Below, piece after piece: positions 9,222 through 17,855 of a stretch of 62,084 nucleotides of DNA. The stretch is from a virus. How positions within the stretch are numbered: the stretch's first letter is position 1; every line of letters starts with the position of its first letter. Location: the IMG/VR virus record IMGVR_UViG_3300032267_000768, positions 1 through 62,084 of that record. The stretch is one strand, 5' to 3'. The notes beneath the pieces are model-generated. The model was not told where the DNA came from. It searched no databases and was given only the letters and a program-made list of their open reading frames with translations. The position numbers and the translations under genes are program-made.

Positions 9222-10011
9222 TTAAGATATCTATCATTTTTTTATTGTGGTAGTGCCAAATACGGTTTAGTCTACGTCCACCCACGTATATTCTATCATC
9301 TATTGATATGGGATTGAGATAATTGTATTGGTCCGCTGCATTTTCTACAGCATTTATTTCAGGTTTGCCGTGTATAAACTTAAACCATGGATAGTCTATC
9401 AGATGCAGTTGTAATGGATCCATGATTCTATAAGCTAGTGCATACACTATGTCTGTAGAAGGATACTGCTCATGACAATTTATTAACAACTCATTTTTTA
9501 CCTGTGTCCAATTCTCAGTTATATCTCTGCAAATTTTAAAAAACTGCATAGCTCTTTCGCTGTGTCTAAAATAGGTCAATCCATTATATACATCTGGTAG
9601 ATTATTTTGATAAAATAATTTTCTATAGGGTGTTTTTTTGATCACATTGTCTTGATAATTTCTACAATTTACAGCAAACACAAGATCATGCTGACCTAAA
9701 TAATTCCACCACCAATCTGTGTCAGCAGTAAACAGCATGTCTGCTTCTAATTTTATAGTATGCGTAAATGGTGATAGTTTAAATGCTTTATATTCATTAG
9801 CGAATTTTAATAATTGATTTTCGCTGTGATCCTGTTTCAAAACGATTACCGTGTCCACATGTTCACTCTGTATTTTTGTATGCTCGTCCACGACCACGCA
9901 CACAGAATTAATCTTGCAATGCGCCTTGATGGATTTGGCCAATGCGATACTCAATGCAGCATAGTCAGTGGTGTCGTTGTTCTGTGCAAACCAAAGAAAC
10001 CCTTTAGACAT
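9205..10011 (-). CDS. Glycosyltransferase-like protein (GT-A fold)
   Basis: 268 residues from the ATG at 10011, which has AAGGAGAT eight bases upstream; the in-frame start at 10044 would overlap the previous gene by 41 bases. After a first strand (GFLWFAQNND) and a long helix, the KLEADMLF segment at about 88-95 sits where GT-A enzymes place the DxD metal site, followed by TDWWWNYL. Segments such as VYNGLTYFRHSERAMQFF (a glycine-rich active-site strand) and the closing WHYHNKK (metal-binding His candidate) are shared with family-8-like transferases. Donor and acceptor are unknown. It overlaps its upstream partner by eight bases, the same coupling used elsewhere in the operon. Confidence 0.6.
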   Translation of the reverse strand: MSKGFLWFAQNNDTTDYAALSIALAKSIKAHCKINSVCVVVDEHTKIQSEHVDTVIVLKQDHSENQLLKFANEYKAFKLSPFTHTIKLEADMLFTADTDWWWNYLGQHDLVFAVNCRNYQDNVIKKTPYRKLFYQNNLPDVYNGLTYFRHSERAMQFFKICRDITENWTQVKNELLINCHEQYPSTDIVYALAYRIMDPLQLHLIDYPWFKFIHGKPEINAVENAADQYNYLNPISIDDRIYVGGRRLNRIWHYHNKKMIDILNDRIF

Positions 10012-10762
10012 TGAATGGTATCTCCTTGTCCAACACATGCACATCTTGATCTGATATCAAATTTACGAACTTGTCATGTTTAAATGTCAGTCCATGCTGG
10101 TCTATTTTTACAATTTGCGTGTCCACGGGCAACATGGCCATTGCAGATGGCATAAAATATTGTTTTGTAAATCCGTTTAACTGATGCAATGCTATAGCAA
10201 AAGCATAATCATTCCTAAAATTACGAAAATCTATTCTATATAGATTACAGAAATAATCATAGTGCTGTTGAATGTGTTGAATCATATCGAAAATTTTTCT
10301 TACAAACGGAGTTTTTTTAAAAATAGTCACTGTGGCCCACACTAGAGGGATCATGCTCTTTGTTTCATAACGAAAACTATCTCTATTGGTAAGATCATGC
10401 ACTCTATCATGCAATAAAAATTCACGTTCACTGTCTACATATGCCAGTAAATTATCTGTGTAAACGAAATAATCAGCATCTAAAAGTATAGTGGTATCAT
10501 AGGGAGAATGATCATAGGCCATGGCTCGCTCTAGATTGTACCATGGAATTTGTTTGTTCTTGTAATAACGTCGATTACCCTGAGCATTTTCTATAATTAC
10601 AAGTTGATCTGCTCCTTGAATATTTCTTTCTGTGTCTCTGTTGGTCACTACTGTGACAGGTAATTGTAAATTTTTTTTGATCTGCTGTATGCAAAAATTA
10701 GCAGTGTGATGATACTGCAATTGATCCGAATCGAAACAGTAGATTAACGCTCCCAATGACAT
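10004..10762 (-). CDS. Glycosyltransferase-like protein (GT-A fold)
   Basis: 252 residues. LGALIYCFDSDQ begins the Rossmann-like fold, PVTVVTN is the second strand, and TTILLDADYFVY at about 89-100 is a canonical D-A-D metal motif. WYNLERAM just before it is the helix that usually contacts the donor in GT-8-like enzymes. FRNDYAFAIALHQL later resembles the conserved acceptor-side helix with an aspartate. It lies two bases downstream of the operon's first gene and shares an eight-base overlap with the next transferase. It resembles the 9205-10011 protein in length and layout, so the two may act in sequence. Sugar specificity cannot be inferred. Confidence 0.65.
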   Translation of the reverse strand: MSLGALIYCFDSDQLQYHHTANFCIQQIKKNLQLPVTVVTNRDTERNIQGADQLVIIENAQGNRRYYKNKQIPWYNLERAMAYDHSPYDTTILLDADYFVYTDNLLAYVDSEREFLLHDRVHDLTNRDSFRYETKSMIPLVWATVTIFKKTPFVRKIFDMIQHIQQHYDYFCNLYRIDFRNFRNDYAFAIALHQLNGFTKQYFMPSAMAMLPVDTQIVKIDQHGLTFKHDKFVNLISDQDVHVLDKEIPFNV

Positions 10763-10764
10763 TT

Positions 10765-11079
10765 TTATATTTTTTTCTTTAATTGCTGATGCAATTGATG
10801 ATATTCGTTGAGTGTTTCTTGATTACGCTGTATTAAAATATTTAAAAATGCTGTTGGATCAGTAATTTCACATGGATTATCATTGACATCTAGTATGAAA
10901 AATTTATCATGCTGTTGTTTTAATACACTAACCACGTTGATGGTGTTAGCATCTGCACAAAAAAGATGATTGTTGTATGCCACGATCTGTCGTGATTTGG
11001 CTCGTTCCAGTGCATTCTTCTTAGCAGTGGCAATGTCAAAACTAATGTCAGATTGATTGCGTAAAGACTCAATGTCCAT
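10765..11079 (-). CDS. Small DUF4376-like protein, first gene of the left operon
   Basis: 104 residues. The sequence has an N-terminal helix (ATAKKNALERAK), a short central hairpin around FCADANTINVV, FFILDVNDNPCEITDP, and a long C-terminal helix. That layout recalls DUF4376-type proteins found beside phage tail-fibre genes; the match is by eye and tentative. Its ATG lies six bases after the TATAAT of a strong sigma70-like promoter (11086-11114) with no room for a Shine-Dalgarno, so the message may be leaderless. It heads the accessory operon that runs to the left edge. Confidence 0.6.
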   Translation of the reverse strand: MDIESLRNQSDISFDIATAKKNALERAKSRQIVAYNNHLFCADANTINVVSVLKQQHDKFFILDVNDNPCEITDPTAFLNILIQRNQETLNEYHQLHQQLKKKI

Positions 11080-11085
11080 ATCTGT

Positions 11086-11114
11086 ATTATACAGTTAATT
11101 ATGGAAAAAATCAA
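11086..11114 (-). promoter_or_regulatory. Sigma70-type promoter of the left accessory operon
   Basis: Read on the minus strand: TTGATT (11114-11109), a spacer of exactly 17 bases, then TATAAT (11091-11086), then ACAGAT and the ATG of the first gene. The -10 box lies inside a 13-base inverted repeat (CTGTAT-A-ATACAG). With normal spacing transcription should start at or within a base or two of the ATG. The same geometry occurs at 17821-17849. Confidence 0.7.
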
Positions 11115-11129
11115 CCTGGTAAAAAGTTT

Positions 11130-12098
11130 TTATACTGTGGTATTTGATACTTGTGCAGTGGCACTTGGAGTGTACACCGTGGCAAGACCTTCTGCTGTGG
11201 TAGGATTCACAGTTTTCAGTATCACATTGGTGGTACCAATAAAATTAGCATACTGATCCACTGAATCTGTGTTGCCTGCTGTGTATTCACTGTCACCCGC
11301 ATCCGGATCCACTATGGAAGTCTTGATCGTTACCACTATAGCAGAACCTGCTGCTGCATCTGCCTTGGCTTCTATTTTAAAATACATAGTGGTGTATGTG
11401 CCTGAATTTTGTGTTAACTCTAAAATGGTCTGATATGACGTGGTGAGATCATAGAAACCAATAGCAGTTCCATCTGTGCTGAGTGTCTCTCCCGATCCAG
11501 ATCTGGAAGAAGTCTGTGATTTCAATTGGAAGTTACCCAATCCTGTGATTAACTCACTCACTGATGAATCTTTAGATGTGGCTGCTGTGCCAGCATTGGT
11601 GGTTCTTGTGATGTTGATCTGTATCTTGCCGCCCGCATTGAAGAAGTAGCGAGCTTGATTGGCATTGGTGAATGTGATAGAGTGTTCCACTGTGTGTGAT
11701 CCCGCATATCGAACAGATGATGTTGAAGTTTGTAGAGCTGCTGATGTGCTGAGTGCTGTGGCATTGGGACTGCCATTAGCCACTGATGATGCCAGTGTGG
11801 TCAAGTCAGCTACCAGAGCTGCTTTGACAGCGATGACATCTCCTGCTGCTTTGGCTGCTGTGGATGTTAGAGTGTCGTTGGTGTGATTGGCCACGTTGTC
11901 CATGGCTGCAAATAATGAATTCCATTGAGCTGCTGTGATATTTTCTCCTACTGCAACTGAACTTAATGCTGTCTGTCCTAATCCCCATTGTAGAGCACCT
12001 GTACCAAATGTATAATTGATACCTTTTGGAGTAGACGTGCTATTTAAAAAATTATTGTATTCTTGATCTAGTATTTTATCACCAACTGTATAACCCAT
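11130..12098 (-). CDS. Tail fibre / virion structural protein
   Basis: 322 residues. The start MGYTVGDKILDQEYNNFL is a short N-terminal module I associate with fibre-type proteins of marine myoviruses. A helical, alanine-rich stretch (AAKAAGDVIAVKAALVADLTTLAS) comes next, then a beta-rich, Ser/Thr-rich C-terminal half starting near VRYAGSHTVEHSITFTN, likely a receptor-side or trimeric beta domain. There are no enzymatic motifs. It is last in the fibre group, one base from its upstream neighbour. Its role in host attachment is inferred from composition and position. Confidence 0.6.
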   Translation of the reverse strand: MGYTVGDKILDQEYNNFLNSTSTPKGINYTFGTGALQWGLGQTALSSVAVGENITAAQWNSLFAAMDNVANHTNDTLTSTAAKAAGDVIAVKAALVADLTTLASSVANGSPNATALSTSAALQTSTSSVRYAGSHTVEHSITFTNANQARYFFNAGGKIQINITRTTNAGTAATSKDSSVSELITGLGNFQLKSQTSSRSGSGETLSTDGTAIGFYDLTTSYQTILELTQNSGTYTTMYFKIEAKADAAAGSAIVVTIKTSIVDPDAGDSEYTAGNTDSVDQYANFIGTTNVILKTVNPTTAEGLATVYTPSATAQVSNTTV

Positions 12099-12099
12099 A

Positions 12100-13716
12100 T
12101 TATTTCACTCCTACTACACACTCTGTTAATTCTAATAGTGCATTATATTTATCACTAATCAGTCTACCCAGCACGTTAAATGCTGTGCATTCATTTAGCT
12201 GTGCTACTCTAGCAACTCCGGGGATTTGACTGGATACTATGCGATCTCCTGCTGTGCCCGCCCCTATTACTTTTACTCTGGTTCTACCTTTGAGAGCGAT
12301 CATAGGATGACTGTCATCATTACCAGCATCTTTGTTCATTAAAAACGCTGGTTTTTCAGAAACCACACCAAATACTCTGTGATCTAACTCTTGTGTGGAT
12401 TTGCTTATTTCTTTTGATCCACCCAGTATCACCACATCACCTGATTCTAATGGCATGTCTGTGGCATAACGCTCTGCCAAATCCGCATACTGAGCTGCTG
12501 TGGAAGTTGCATGCACTATGTTGGCTCTGATATCTACCAATGTGGGAGAAGCAATCTCTCCTTGGTCTCTGAATGCAGTCCAAGCACCACCAGCATTACC
12601 ATAACGAGTTGTACCATCATCTGCAAATGTTTCATCCCAAACCCAAAATAGATTTTCATTTACTCCGCCAGCTGCATCACTTCTTCTAACTTTTAATCCA
12701 GAATAGTTGGGCATGGCCGCAGCACTAGAAATATTTCTATTCAACTCAATGATGTTGTCTTCTATGGACAGTGTTTGGGTTTCCACAACCACTTGTGTGC
12801 CTGTGATTGTTAATCTGCCTGCCACTGTAAGATTTGGTATAGAAACATGCCCTGTTGATCCAGTGATGGTCATTGCTGTGGTTTCGGTATCTCCACCTTT
12901 GTTTACTCTAAATAATATATTTCCGTTGCTGGTGTTGTTCTGTAACACCACATTGGATCCCCCTGTTACTCCTAATAATGCATCTGAACTTGCTCCTACT
13001 AATAGTCCGTCATCTGCAGCGATAGTGAATTGATAGTTTGTGGTTTCTGCTGCGTTGGATCTTAAGAAATCACTTGTGGCTAATCCACCAAATAATTCTG
13101 AATTGGTCGCAGTGCCTACAAATTTTGCTCCCACTATGCTGGTGGAATTCATGGTTATACCTTTGTAAATTGTAGTGAACCCTGCTAATGCAGTTAAAGG
13201 AGTAAATTGTTCTCTAGAAATTGTGGCCACAATCTGATCATCAACCACTAATTTTAATAAAGATTTATAAACACCCACGTTGTCACGAACACTGTCTGGA
13301 ATAACTTGTGTAACTCCACTACCTGACACTGTGGTTGGTCCAATCAACTGCCATGCAGTGCCTGAATACACATACAACTGACCGTTGCCTGTGTCAAACC
13401 ACATGTCTCCAGCATTGGCACTGGTGGGTCTAGCAGTGCCCACTGTGCTGCTGCCTACAGGTTTAAATTTTGATCCATTCCAAACTTTAATTTGATTTGT
13501 AAGTGTATCATACCACAGTTGTCCTTTAATTTTTTTTGCCGGTGCTGCGGTGTTGGCAAAATTTTCTAATACCTTAATAAAGTTTTCATTAAGTCTTTCA
13601 CCAAATCCTGCATATCCTTTTCCGAATAGAGCCAAATCCGTAGTGGAGATATCCACTGTGCCATCTTTTAGCACTACTAGTTTTGTTCCGTCCGTTTTGT
13701 TTATGGTATAAGACAT
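12100..13716 (-). CDS. Tail fibre protein A (shared N-terminal module, distinct C-terminal domain)
   Basis: 538 residues. Residues 1 to about 130 (INKTDGT, DLALFGKGYAGFGE, IKGQLWYDT, ANAGDMWFDT) are shared with the fibres at 16263-17753 and 23145-24368, so this is probably the virion-attachment part. The middle is beta-rich with repeats of the TLTITG type. The C-terminal 140 residues (YADLAERYATD, VFGVVSEKPAFLMN, ALKGRTRVKV, GDRIVSS) form a domain seen at the ends of many marine phage fibres and resembling chaperone or autoprocessing tail domains. It is expected at the tail tip in host recognition. Only this copy of the three carries that terminus. Confidence 0.72.
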   Translation of the reverse strand: MSYTINKTDGTKLVVLKDGTVDISTTDLALFGKGYAGFGERLNENFIKVLENFANTAAPAKKIKGQLWYDTLTNQIKVWNGSKFKPVGSSTVGTARPTSANAGDMWFDTGNGQLYVYSGTAWQLIGPTTVSGSGVTQVIPDSVRDNVGVYKSLLKLVVDDQIVATISREQFTPLTALAGFTTIYKGITMNSTSIVGAKFVGTATNSELFGGLATSDFLRSNAAETTNYQFTIAADDGLLVGASSDALLGVTGGSNVVLQNNTSNGNILFRVNKGGDTETTAMTITGSTGHVSIPNLTVAGRLTITGTQVVVETQTLSIEDNIIELNRNISSAAAMPNYSGLKVRRSDAAGGVNENLFWVWDETFADDGTTRYGNAGGAWTAFRDQGEIASPTLVDIRANIVHATSTAAQYADLAERYATDMPLESGDVVILGGSKEISKSTQELDHRVFGVVSEKPAFLMNKDAGNDDSHPMIALKGRTRVKVIGAGTAGDRIVSSQIPGVARVAQLNECTAFNVLGRLISDKYNALLELTECVVGVK

Positions 13717-13722
13717 TTATTT

Positions 13723-13902
13723 TTAGTTGCTTTCGTTATCTCTCACATGTACTAAAAAGCTAACATCTCCTAGTAACTTGATTAGGATTGCTGCTAGTTC
13801 TGGTGTCAATGCTTGATCTATTTTTACAAGATCATCAGCAGTTAAACTAGACTGATAATTTGCATTGATATAATCAGCTACTTGTTGTTTTGTTATGGCC
13901 AT
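13723..13902 (-). CDS. Small fibre-linked protein, 59 aa
   Basis: The ATG at 13902 has AAGGAG eight bases upstream and gives a 59-residue protein (MAITKQQVADYINANYQSSL...). A longer frame exists only from a TTG at 13956 inside the previous gene. The product is helical: a first amphipathic helix, then LTADDLVKIDQALTPELAAILIKLLGDVSFL, and an acidic tail. I do not recognise it. It lies between the helical-domain protein and fibre A in one transcription unit, so a fibre-assembly role is possible but unsupported. Confidence 0.6.
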   Translation of the reverse strand: MAITKQQVADYINANYQSSLTADDLVKIDQALTPELAAILIKLLGDVSFLVHVRDNESN

Positions 13903-13922
13903 TTGTTGTTTCTCCTTATTAA

Positions 13923-14756
13923 TTATCCTTGTTTTGTAGAATACAGTGTCAGCCAATTGTTAAACTTTTTGGCTAAAAAAGGTTTTGCTATAGTGCCTAT
14001 AATAAAGCACATGCCTTCTCCTACTATTCTAACAAATTTACCCAGTATATCACTTTGAGCTCTTGTTCCTATTTGATATGCTATCTCATTGGTTCTAGCT
14101 TGAGCAATGATTCTAATTGTTTTTACAAATAAAGAATCAACTTTTGTTTTGTAATTTTTTTCCATATAGTGTACCAGTGGACATGCCCATATCCAATAAC
14201 CTATTTTGGTATTATCACTCAAGTATTGTACACTGAATTGGGTATCCATTGCAAGATCTTCTGGAGAAAATAGACCATTGTTTCTTAACCAGGTGCATAT
14301 AACTCTACCATTGGTATATTCTAATGCTTCTAACATTTCCACAATTTTTACCACTGCAGTATTTTTATCGTTGTTTCTTAAAGAATTTAGAATGTCTCTA
14401 ACATATCTTTCGTAATATCCTTGCCATATGATTCTATCATTTTGATGTATGCCTCTGATTTGTGTTACTATTTTTTCTGCTCTTACATAATATTCTACCA
14501 TTTTATCTTCGTTAATATATTCTCTGAATGCTTGTAATAGAGCAAAGTCAGCCTGTGCTGATGCATTATTTTCATCTGGTGTAAATGGTGTTGTTTTTGT
14601 TCTAGTGGGTAGATGATATGCTAGAATTGAATTATAAAATATGCAATTGTCTTCACGACTTAATAGGGTAGATACACAATGCTCTTCATCTCCATGCTCT
14701 TGACATTGAGCACAGGCCTGTCTATTGTGTAGATATTCTTCAACTGATATTCCCAT
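13923..14756 (-). CDS. Helical protein sharing a domain with the adjacent polyglycine adhesin
   Basis: 277 residues from the ATG at 14756, which overlaps the upstream stop (TAATG) and has AGGAG eight bases before it; the longer frame from 14801 lacks such a site. The N-terminus has a cysteine group (CAQCQEHGDEEHC) that could bind metal. From about residue 150 (VICTWLRNNGLFS, GYWIWACPLVHYM) it aligns by eye with the C-terminal domain of the neighbouring adhesin, including the ICT-L-x3-G start, an internal D-x2-F and GY-x2-WA. The shared domain points to duplication and perhaps interaction between the two. Virion-associated, function unknown. Confidence 0.6.
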   Translation of the reverse strand: MGISVEEYLHNRQACAQCQEHGDEEHCVSTLLSREDNCIFYNSILAYHLPTRTKTTPFTPDENNASAQADFALLQAFREYINEDKMVEYYVRAEKIVTQIRGIHQNDRIIWQGYYERYVRDILNSLRNNDKNTAVVKIVEMLEALEYTNGRVICTWLRNNGLFSPEDLAMDTQFSVQYLSDNTKIGYWIWACPLVHYMEKNYKTKVDSLFVKTIRIIAQARTNEIAYQIGTRAQSDILGKFVRIVGEGMCFIIGTIAKPFLAKKFNNWLTLYSTKQG

Positions 14757-16258
14757 TATTTTACTCCTGCTATCATGTATAATAATCCAAACATTGCCCA
14801 CATGGCATAACCAATCGCTACATTTTTAGTAGGCTGGTTGGTATGTTTAACAAATTTTCCTACAATTCTGCTTACAGTAATACCAATATTCATTATCCAT
14901 CTGCCTGCTCGATTGTCTTCTTTTAACACTCCCATTTTGTAAGCCATATGCTGTGCCCATGGTGTAGCAATTCTTTTTGCCCATCTTACAGCCATAGCTT
15001 TTTGACGAGAATTTCTTTCGATTTTATCTTGGATCCAAAACATACATTGTGGACCTTCGTTACTCATCCAATCCACAACGACTCGTGCCCATTTAAGGTA
15101 TCCATAATACGCATCAGGATCTGTCTGTCTTAACCAATGACCAAATTTTTCGTCTGCTTGATAGATCTCATCTGATAGATAACCTAACTCATGTAATTTG
15201 GTACAGATAATAGAACATCCTCCTCCACCTCCACCTCCACCTGAAGGACCGGTACCTGGACTGCCTGAATAAGGATTACCTGTGGTGTCTCCAAACCCTG
15301 CTGTTGTTGATTGCCAATTAAATCCTGTATTAAATATAGCTTTCCATACTCCATTTACTTTTATGTAAGCAGCAGTAATATTCTTCCAAATACCGTCACG
15401 TTTGAATTTCATAGCGGTAATAGTTTTCCATGCTCCAGTTGCTTTGACTCTTGCTTCTGCACTGATTGTAAAAATTATTATTGCCTTACCGTTATTTCCG
15501 GAAGAACCTTGATTTCCTCCTGTAGCAAATCCACTGCCTGGTGATCCAGCTGGCGTTTGTCCGCTTGCTACTGTAGTTGTTCCTCCGCTTGGTACTAAAG
15601 AAGAACCTGCATATCCACCGTTTCCTCCGGCATCATTATCATTACTGTCTCCACCTATACCCCCATCTACTCCACCTCCACCAGCACCACCTCCGCCACC
15701 GTTTCCGTTGTGAGGTGTTCCATTTTCTCCCAGTGTGCCTGGCGCAGCTAATGTCGGAGCATTAGAAGTTATACCTACTCCTCCTTGACTGTCTGCTCCT
15801 CCTCCACCGCCGGCTCCTCCTCCTGCAGCTAAAGCTACGTCAACGCTATTAATTTGTATTATTGTGGCTCCACCTCCACCACCACCAGATCCTGACGATC
15901 CTGTTGATCCGGAACTACCTCCCACACCGCCTGAATATCCTGTTAAACTTCTACCATTAAATCCACCTGCAACTCCTCCACCGTTGGATCCTCCGCCACC
16001 ACCTCCACCTATTCCTAATGTTATAGTTTCTCCCACATGTGATGTAAGATCAATAGAATCGTGATAAACGTAATGTCCGCCTGTGCCTGTGCCGTTTGCT
16101 CCGGAAGTTTCTTGTGCTCCACCTCCGCCACCTCCTCCCCAAAGATAAACTTTCATAGATTGTGCGCCAGCCGGAATGATGCCAGTCCATTTATAACCAT
16201 CATATGTGAATGTATAGGTGTCGTTGGGTTTAACAGTAGTTGAAATAGTGTAAGGCAT
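14756..16258 (-). CDS. Polyglycine-rich tail adhesin
   Basis: 500 residues in three parts. Residues 1-40 (YTFTYDGYKWTGIIPAGAQSMKVYLWG) are a beta domain common in front of glycine-rich fibre tips. Residues 40 to about 260 are dominated by runs of glycine up to seven long, such as GGGGGGGAQE and GGGAGGGGVDGG, resembling the polyglycine-II helices of Salmonella phage S16-type gp38 adhesins. A beta linker with three repeats (ATGAWKTI, RDGIWKNI, VNGVWKAI) follows, then a helical C-terminal domain from about 345 (CSIICTKLHELGYLS) also found in the next gene. It is likely a receptor-binding tip protein. Confidence 0.68.
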   Translation of the reverse strand: MPYTISTTVKPNDTYTFTYDGYKWTGIIPAGAQSMKVYLWGGGGGGGAQETSGANGTGTGGHYVYHDSIDLTSHVGETITLGIGGGGGGGSNGGGVAGGFNGRSLTGYSGGVGGSSGSTGSSGSGGGGGGATIIQINSVDVALAAGGGAGGGGGADSQGGVGITSNAPTLAAPGTLGENGTPHNGNGGGGGAGGGGVDGGIGGDSNDNDAGGNGGYAGSSLVPSGGTTTVASGQTPAGSPGSGFATGGNQGSSGNNGKAIIIFTISAEARVKATGAWKTITAMKFKRDGIWKNITAAYIKVNGVWKAIFNTGFNWQSTTAGFGDTTGNPYSGSPGTGPSGGGGGGGGCSIICTKLHELGYLSDEIYQADEKFGHWLRQTDPDAYYGYLKWARVVVDWMSNEGPQCMFWIQDKIERNSRQKAMAVRWAKRIATPWAQHMAYKMGVLKEDNRAGRWIMNIGITVSRIVGKFVKHTNQPTKNVAIGYAMWAMFGLLYMIAGVK

Positions 16259-16262
16259 GGAA

Positions 16263-17753
16263 TTAAGGCTCCCTTACAAACCAAAGATCCCCGTTACTTC
16301 CCTGTCCACTGGTTGGTGCAACAGTTTCTACATATCTAGCACCTGCTATACTATTGCCTGTTGGTGAACCTACAGTACCATCTATAGTGACATAAGAGCC
16401 ACCCCATCTTTTGATAGATTCTGCAACTTGATAAATTGTGGCTGCTTTTTGCGAGGTACTTGCTGTGGACACTGCAACGAATGCTGTGCCTATAGTAACA
16501 TCAGTTACTGTAACATTACCTGTGGATACATCTGTCTTTAAAACTGTACCTTTGTTGGCATCTCCATTAGTGCTAGCATCAGCTAATCTAATTATTTGAG
16601 AGTAAGAAGCATTGCTGCCTGCTGACCAAAAACCGTCTGACACTGACCAAAATAATCTAGCATCATCTGTTAAAGAATCTGTTTCTGCTATGATACCGGC
16701 ATCTGCTTGTGAATTTCCTGTGTTTAATTTTAACCAGTTGTCATCAATCACGTTAATATTACTTGTGGTGTTGGCATATTCTCCAGACACACTTAAATTT
16801 CCTACAATTCTAACGTCACCTGTGATTTCAAATGGCACTGTGGGTGAGCTTGTAAAAATACCCACTCTACCATTTGCTGCATCAATCTTGATTGGTGTTA
16901 TGGTTGATCCGTTGTTGTTAACTTGAATGTCAATGTCTCCATTTTCAGTCACGTTAGAAATAGTAGTATCAATGCCCGACACTGTTAATTGTAAATCATT
17001 AGCAGCACCAATTCTCATACCGCTGTCTGTAGAAATAGTTAGAACACCCGTCATGGTTTGCGCTGTGTCTTTTCTCATGATATTACCGCCAGCGATCACT
17101 GTGCCTGAAATGTTTGTGGTTCCTGAAATATTTAAATTAGCTGCTGTGGTAGTTGATCCTGCAAAGGTTGCACCTAGAGCATTGCTCATTGTGATACCAG
17201 CATATATTTCTGGGAATCCCGACGGTGCTGATGCTGGAGTAAAAGTCACAGAACTCATAATTGCAACTCTGGTGTTGCCATTATACATTGAGCTGATTAC
17301 TCTACTGCTTCCAAAGCTGTCATTAATGGTTTCTACTTTCCATCCTGACAGTGTTTGACCTTTTGAATAAACCGGTCCTACCAATTGCCATGTGCTGGAG
17401 CTGGTTCTAAAATACATTTGTTCATCGTCACTGTTGATCCATAAATCTCCTGCAGAAGCTCCTGTAGGTTCTGCTGATTGTGATTTGGCTCCACCTGTGG
17501 GCTTGAATGCTGTTCCGTCATACACTTTTAATTGATTGGTGTTGGTATCAAACCAAAGCTCACCTCTTAAAGGTGCCGATGGACTAGCTGTGGATGCAGA
17601 ATTTTCTAATAATTTTACTAAATCTTCGTTGAGATACTCTCCGTATCCTGAATAACTTTTACCAAATAGATACAGCGATGTGCTGTTATCCACTGTACCG
17701 TCTGTGATTGAGACTAATTGTGATCCGTCTGTTTTGTTTACAATGTATGCCAT
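16263..17753 (-). CDS. Tail fibre protein B (paralogue of A and C)
   Basis: 496 residues. The N-terminal module (VNKTDGSQLV, YLFGKSYSGYGEYLNE, LRGELWFDT, ASAGDLWINS) matches fibres A and C. The rest is beta-rich with NISGTTNISGTV-type repeats, suggesting a trimeric fibre shaft, and it ends SGQGSNGDLWFVREP. It lacks the YADLAERY terminus of fibre A. It is the first gene of the minus-strand fibre block and lies beside the inverted accessory island. AATAAATA, a one-base variant of the T4 late promoter box, sits six bases before its ATG (17767-17760, minus strand), so it may also start a late transcript. Confidence 0.72.
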   Translation of the reverse strand: MAYIVNKTDGSQLVSITDGTVDNSTSLYLFGKSYSGYGEYLNEDLVKLLENSASTASPSAPLRGELWFDTNTNQLKVYDGTAFKPTGGAKSQSAEPTGASAGDLWINSDDEQMYFRTSSSTWQLVGPVYSKGQTLSGWKVETINDSFGSSRVISSMYNGNTRVAIMSSVTFTPASAPSGFPEIYAGITMSNALGATFAGSTTTAANLNISGTTNISGTVIAGGNIMRKDTAQTMTGVLTISTDSGMRIGAANDLQLTVSGIDTTISNVTENGDIDIQVNNNGSTITPIKIDAANGRVGIFTSSPTVPFEITGDVRIVGNLSVSGEYANTTSNINVIDDNWLKLNTGNSQADAGIIAETDSLTDDARLFWSVSDGFWSAGSNASYSQIIRLADASTNGDANKGTVLKTDVSTGNVTVTDVTIGTAFVAVSTASTSQKAATIYQVAESIKRWGGSYVTIDGTVGSPTGNSIAGARYVETVAPTSGQGSNGDLWFVREP

Positions 17754-17820
17754 GCTGTATATTTATTTCATTTTACAAATAACGTTTTAAAGGGTTTTTG
17801 GCGTAATTTAGTTAACTTGC

Positions 17821-17849
17821 TTGATATTGAGCAAATATATATGTATAAT
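17821..17849 (+). promoter_or_regulatory. Sigma70-type promoter of the inverted accessory island
   Basis: TTGATA (17821-17826), a 17-base spacer, TATAAT (17844-17849), then AGCATA and an ATG at 17856. The -35 to -10 spacing and the six-base gap from -10 box to ATG are the same as at the left operon's promoter. It predicts a transcript starting at or next to the start codon. No Shine-Dalgarno precedes 17856. Confidence 0.68.
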
Positions 17850-17855
17850 AGCATA

